From DASXMX01 sp035483795 (GTDB taxonomy: Bacteria > Planctomycetota > Phycisphaerae > Tepidisphaerales > Tepidisphaeraceae), in assembly GCA_035483795.1 (NCBI GenBank), contig DATHPP010000007.1:1-6581 (forward strand): a stretch of 6,581 nt of DNA, in the 5' to 3' direction. Shown in pieces: positions 6,092-6,581 of this stretch; positions within the stretch are counted from its first letter, which is position 1, and each line of letters starts with the position of its first letter. The position numbers were made by a program, and so were the translations under genes. The notes beneath the pieces are model-generated. The model did no database searches and had not been told where the DNA came from. It saw nothing but the letters and a program-made list of their open reading frames with translations.

Positions 6092-6427
6092 ATGGCTCGT
6101 CGCCACTGCTCAAACGTGTTCGCCGGACTGTTCCTCTCGCTCAGCTTGTTGGCCATGCCTCGCTCGGCGCCGGCGGCGGGCGGTGGGCCCCACTCACTTA
6201 ACGGCAAGCCCGCGGCGGACTTCTCGCTCAGGACTCCGGGGGGCACGGACGCGAGGCCCTCGGAACTGAAGGGGAGCGTGGTGGTCGTCGACTTCTGGGC
6301 GACGTGGTGCCCGCCTTGCCGGGCCTCATTGCCCCACATCCAGCAACTGGCCAATGACAAGAAAATGGCGGAGAAAGGCCTGACGGTGCTGGTGGTCAAC
6401 GAGCGAGAGGGCGTCTGGGCGACGTAA
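6092..6427 (+). CDS. Secreted TlpA/ResA-type thioredoxin-fold protein, C-terminally truncated
   Basis: 111 residues, ATG 6092 to TAA 6425-6427. A signal peptide is visible: basic MARRH, hydrophobic core about residues 9-22, and a likely cleavage after an Ala-x-Ala-type site (SAPAA) near 28-29. Residues 36-46 (LNGKPAADFSL) and SELKGSVVVVDFWATWCPPC match the start of the TlpA/AhpC-TSA-like redoxin domain; the active site is WCPPC with C73 and C76. Such proteins reduce or exchange disulfides outside the cytoplasm, for example in cytochrome c maturation. The family normally runs some 60-80 residues further, with the cis-Pro (PTT-like) loop and last strands; here the frame stops after VLVVNEREGVWAT. 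None of the other plus-strand frames downstream resumes the family pattern, so a simple frameshift does not explain it. Probably a broken gene, since the cis-Pro loop needed for the active site is missing. Confidence 0.8.
   Translation: MARRHCSNVFAGLFLSLSLLAMPRSAPAAGGGPHSLNGKPAADFSLRTPGGTDARPSELKGSVVVVDFWATWCPPCRASLPHIQQLANDKKMAEKGLTVLVVNEREGVWAT
6294..6305 (+). repeat. 12-bp direct repeat, copy 1 (inside the active-site codons)
   Basis: TCTGGGCGACGT, encoding part of the FWAT-W run just before CPPC. An identical copy lies 120 bp downstream in the same reading frame. Confidence 0.85.
6414..6425 (+). repeat. 12-bp direct repeat, copy 2 (at the truncation point)
   Basis: Identical to 6294-6305. 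It encodes VWAT, its last base is the first base of the TAA stop codon, and it marks the place where similarity to the thioredoxin family ends. Confidence 0.85.
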
Positions 6428-6581
6428 GAGTCGAACAGAACCGGCCAGGGCATTTTGGTTCTTGAGGATGCCCGCGGCGCGATGCACGAGGTCGAAGCCC
6501 CGATTCACCGGCGGCCACAACGTGGCCGTTTGGGCAAGCCCGCGGTCGACGATTCCCTTGAGCTTTTGCAGTTCCTTCGGC
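6426..6581 (-). pseudogene. Possible transposase fragment (minus strand), cut at both ends of the visible segment
   Basis: Reading the minus strand from the right edge (first full codon 6580-6578), an open frame gives about 50 residues with protein-like character: PKELQKLKGIVDRGLAQT, then LWPPVNRGFDLVHRAAGILK. Amphipathic helices and the LWP-x-V / VHRAA-x-IL spacing remind me of C-terminal parts of some bacterial transposases (DUF6399-like), from memory only. The frame then runs into the antisense of the thioredoxin gene and reaches a stop only at 6326, so the C-terminus would be foreign sequence, as expected for a truncated gene. The opposite strand is also open here in the mirrored register, which is common in high-GC DNA, so the call is weak. 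Confidence 0.3.

Noticed and set aside
5689..6453. Minus-strand frame of 254 codons spanning the gap and the thioredoxin gene
   Set aside because: It is antisense to the thioredoxin signal peptide and CPPC region; the translation has no recognisable domain and no good ribosome-binding site.
1..6581. CRISPR array, tRNA, rRNA or a multi-gene defence system
   Set aside because: No regularly spaced repeats, no cloverleaf-like sequence, and no nuclease, helicase, reverse transcriptase or toxin-antitoxin motifs in any supported frame.

Overview
The window looks like high-GC chromosome from a planctomycete-type bacterium, or a related member of the PVC group. The main evidence is the long minus-strand protein. 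It carries an N-terminal LERRVML motif, a variant of the LEPR-XLL motif seen near the start of large planctomycete surface proteins, and a C-terminal pair of dockerin-type calcium loops. A TIGR03032/DUF4915-like protein and a multi-domain adhesin-like protein fit that assignment. The lineage call is inference from protein style, with no marker gene in the window.

Layout from left to right. (1) Positions 1-1545, plus strand: the C-terminal 514 residues of a large secreted or surface protein whose start lies outside the window, with domains FnIII, IPT/TIG, Ig-like, FnIII and an F5/8-type-C-like C-terminus. (2) Positions 1546-1853: the spacer between two convergent genes, with weak hairpins and a possible 42-residue minus-strand ORF. 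(3) Positions 1854-4502, minus strand: an 882-residue exported protein made of an uncharacterised N-terminal domain, an IPT/TIG domain, a repetitive beta-rich region, a dockerin pair and a basic tail. Its start is best placed at 4502 because of a clear Shine-Dalgarno sequence, and that sequence lies in one arm of a perfect hairpin. (4) Positions 4503-4689: a divergent intergenic region. (5) Positions 4690-5766, plus strand: a complete TIGR03032/DUF4915-like protein. (6) Positions 5767-6091: a gap without a recognisable gene, ending in a leader hairpin and a ribosome-binding site. (7) Positions 6092-6427, plus strand: a secreted TlpA/ResA-type thioredoxin with an intact WCPPC site that stops about halfway through its fold. 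(8) From about 6426 to the right edge, minus strand: a coding-like frame with possible resemblance to the C-terminal half of a transposase.

The genes do not form an obvious pathway or operon: orientations alternate (+, -, +, +) and gaps are large. Two genes encode modular extracellular proteins sharing the IPT/TIG fold, so the left two thirds is best read as a cell-surface region. The right end looks rearranged. The thioredoxin gene and the opposing frame both appear truncated at the same point, which coincides with the second copy of a 12-bp direct repeat. I did not find a convincing new multi-gene system. The points most worth checking are the thioredoxin junction, the hairpin over the Shine-Dalgarno of the dockerin protein, and that protein's uncharacterised N-terminal domain.
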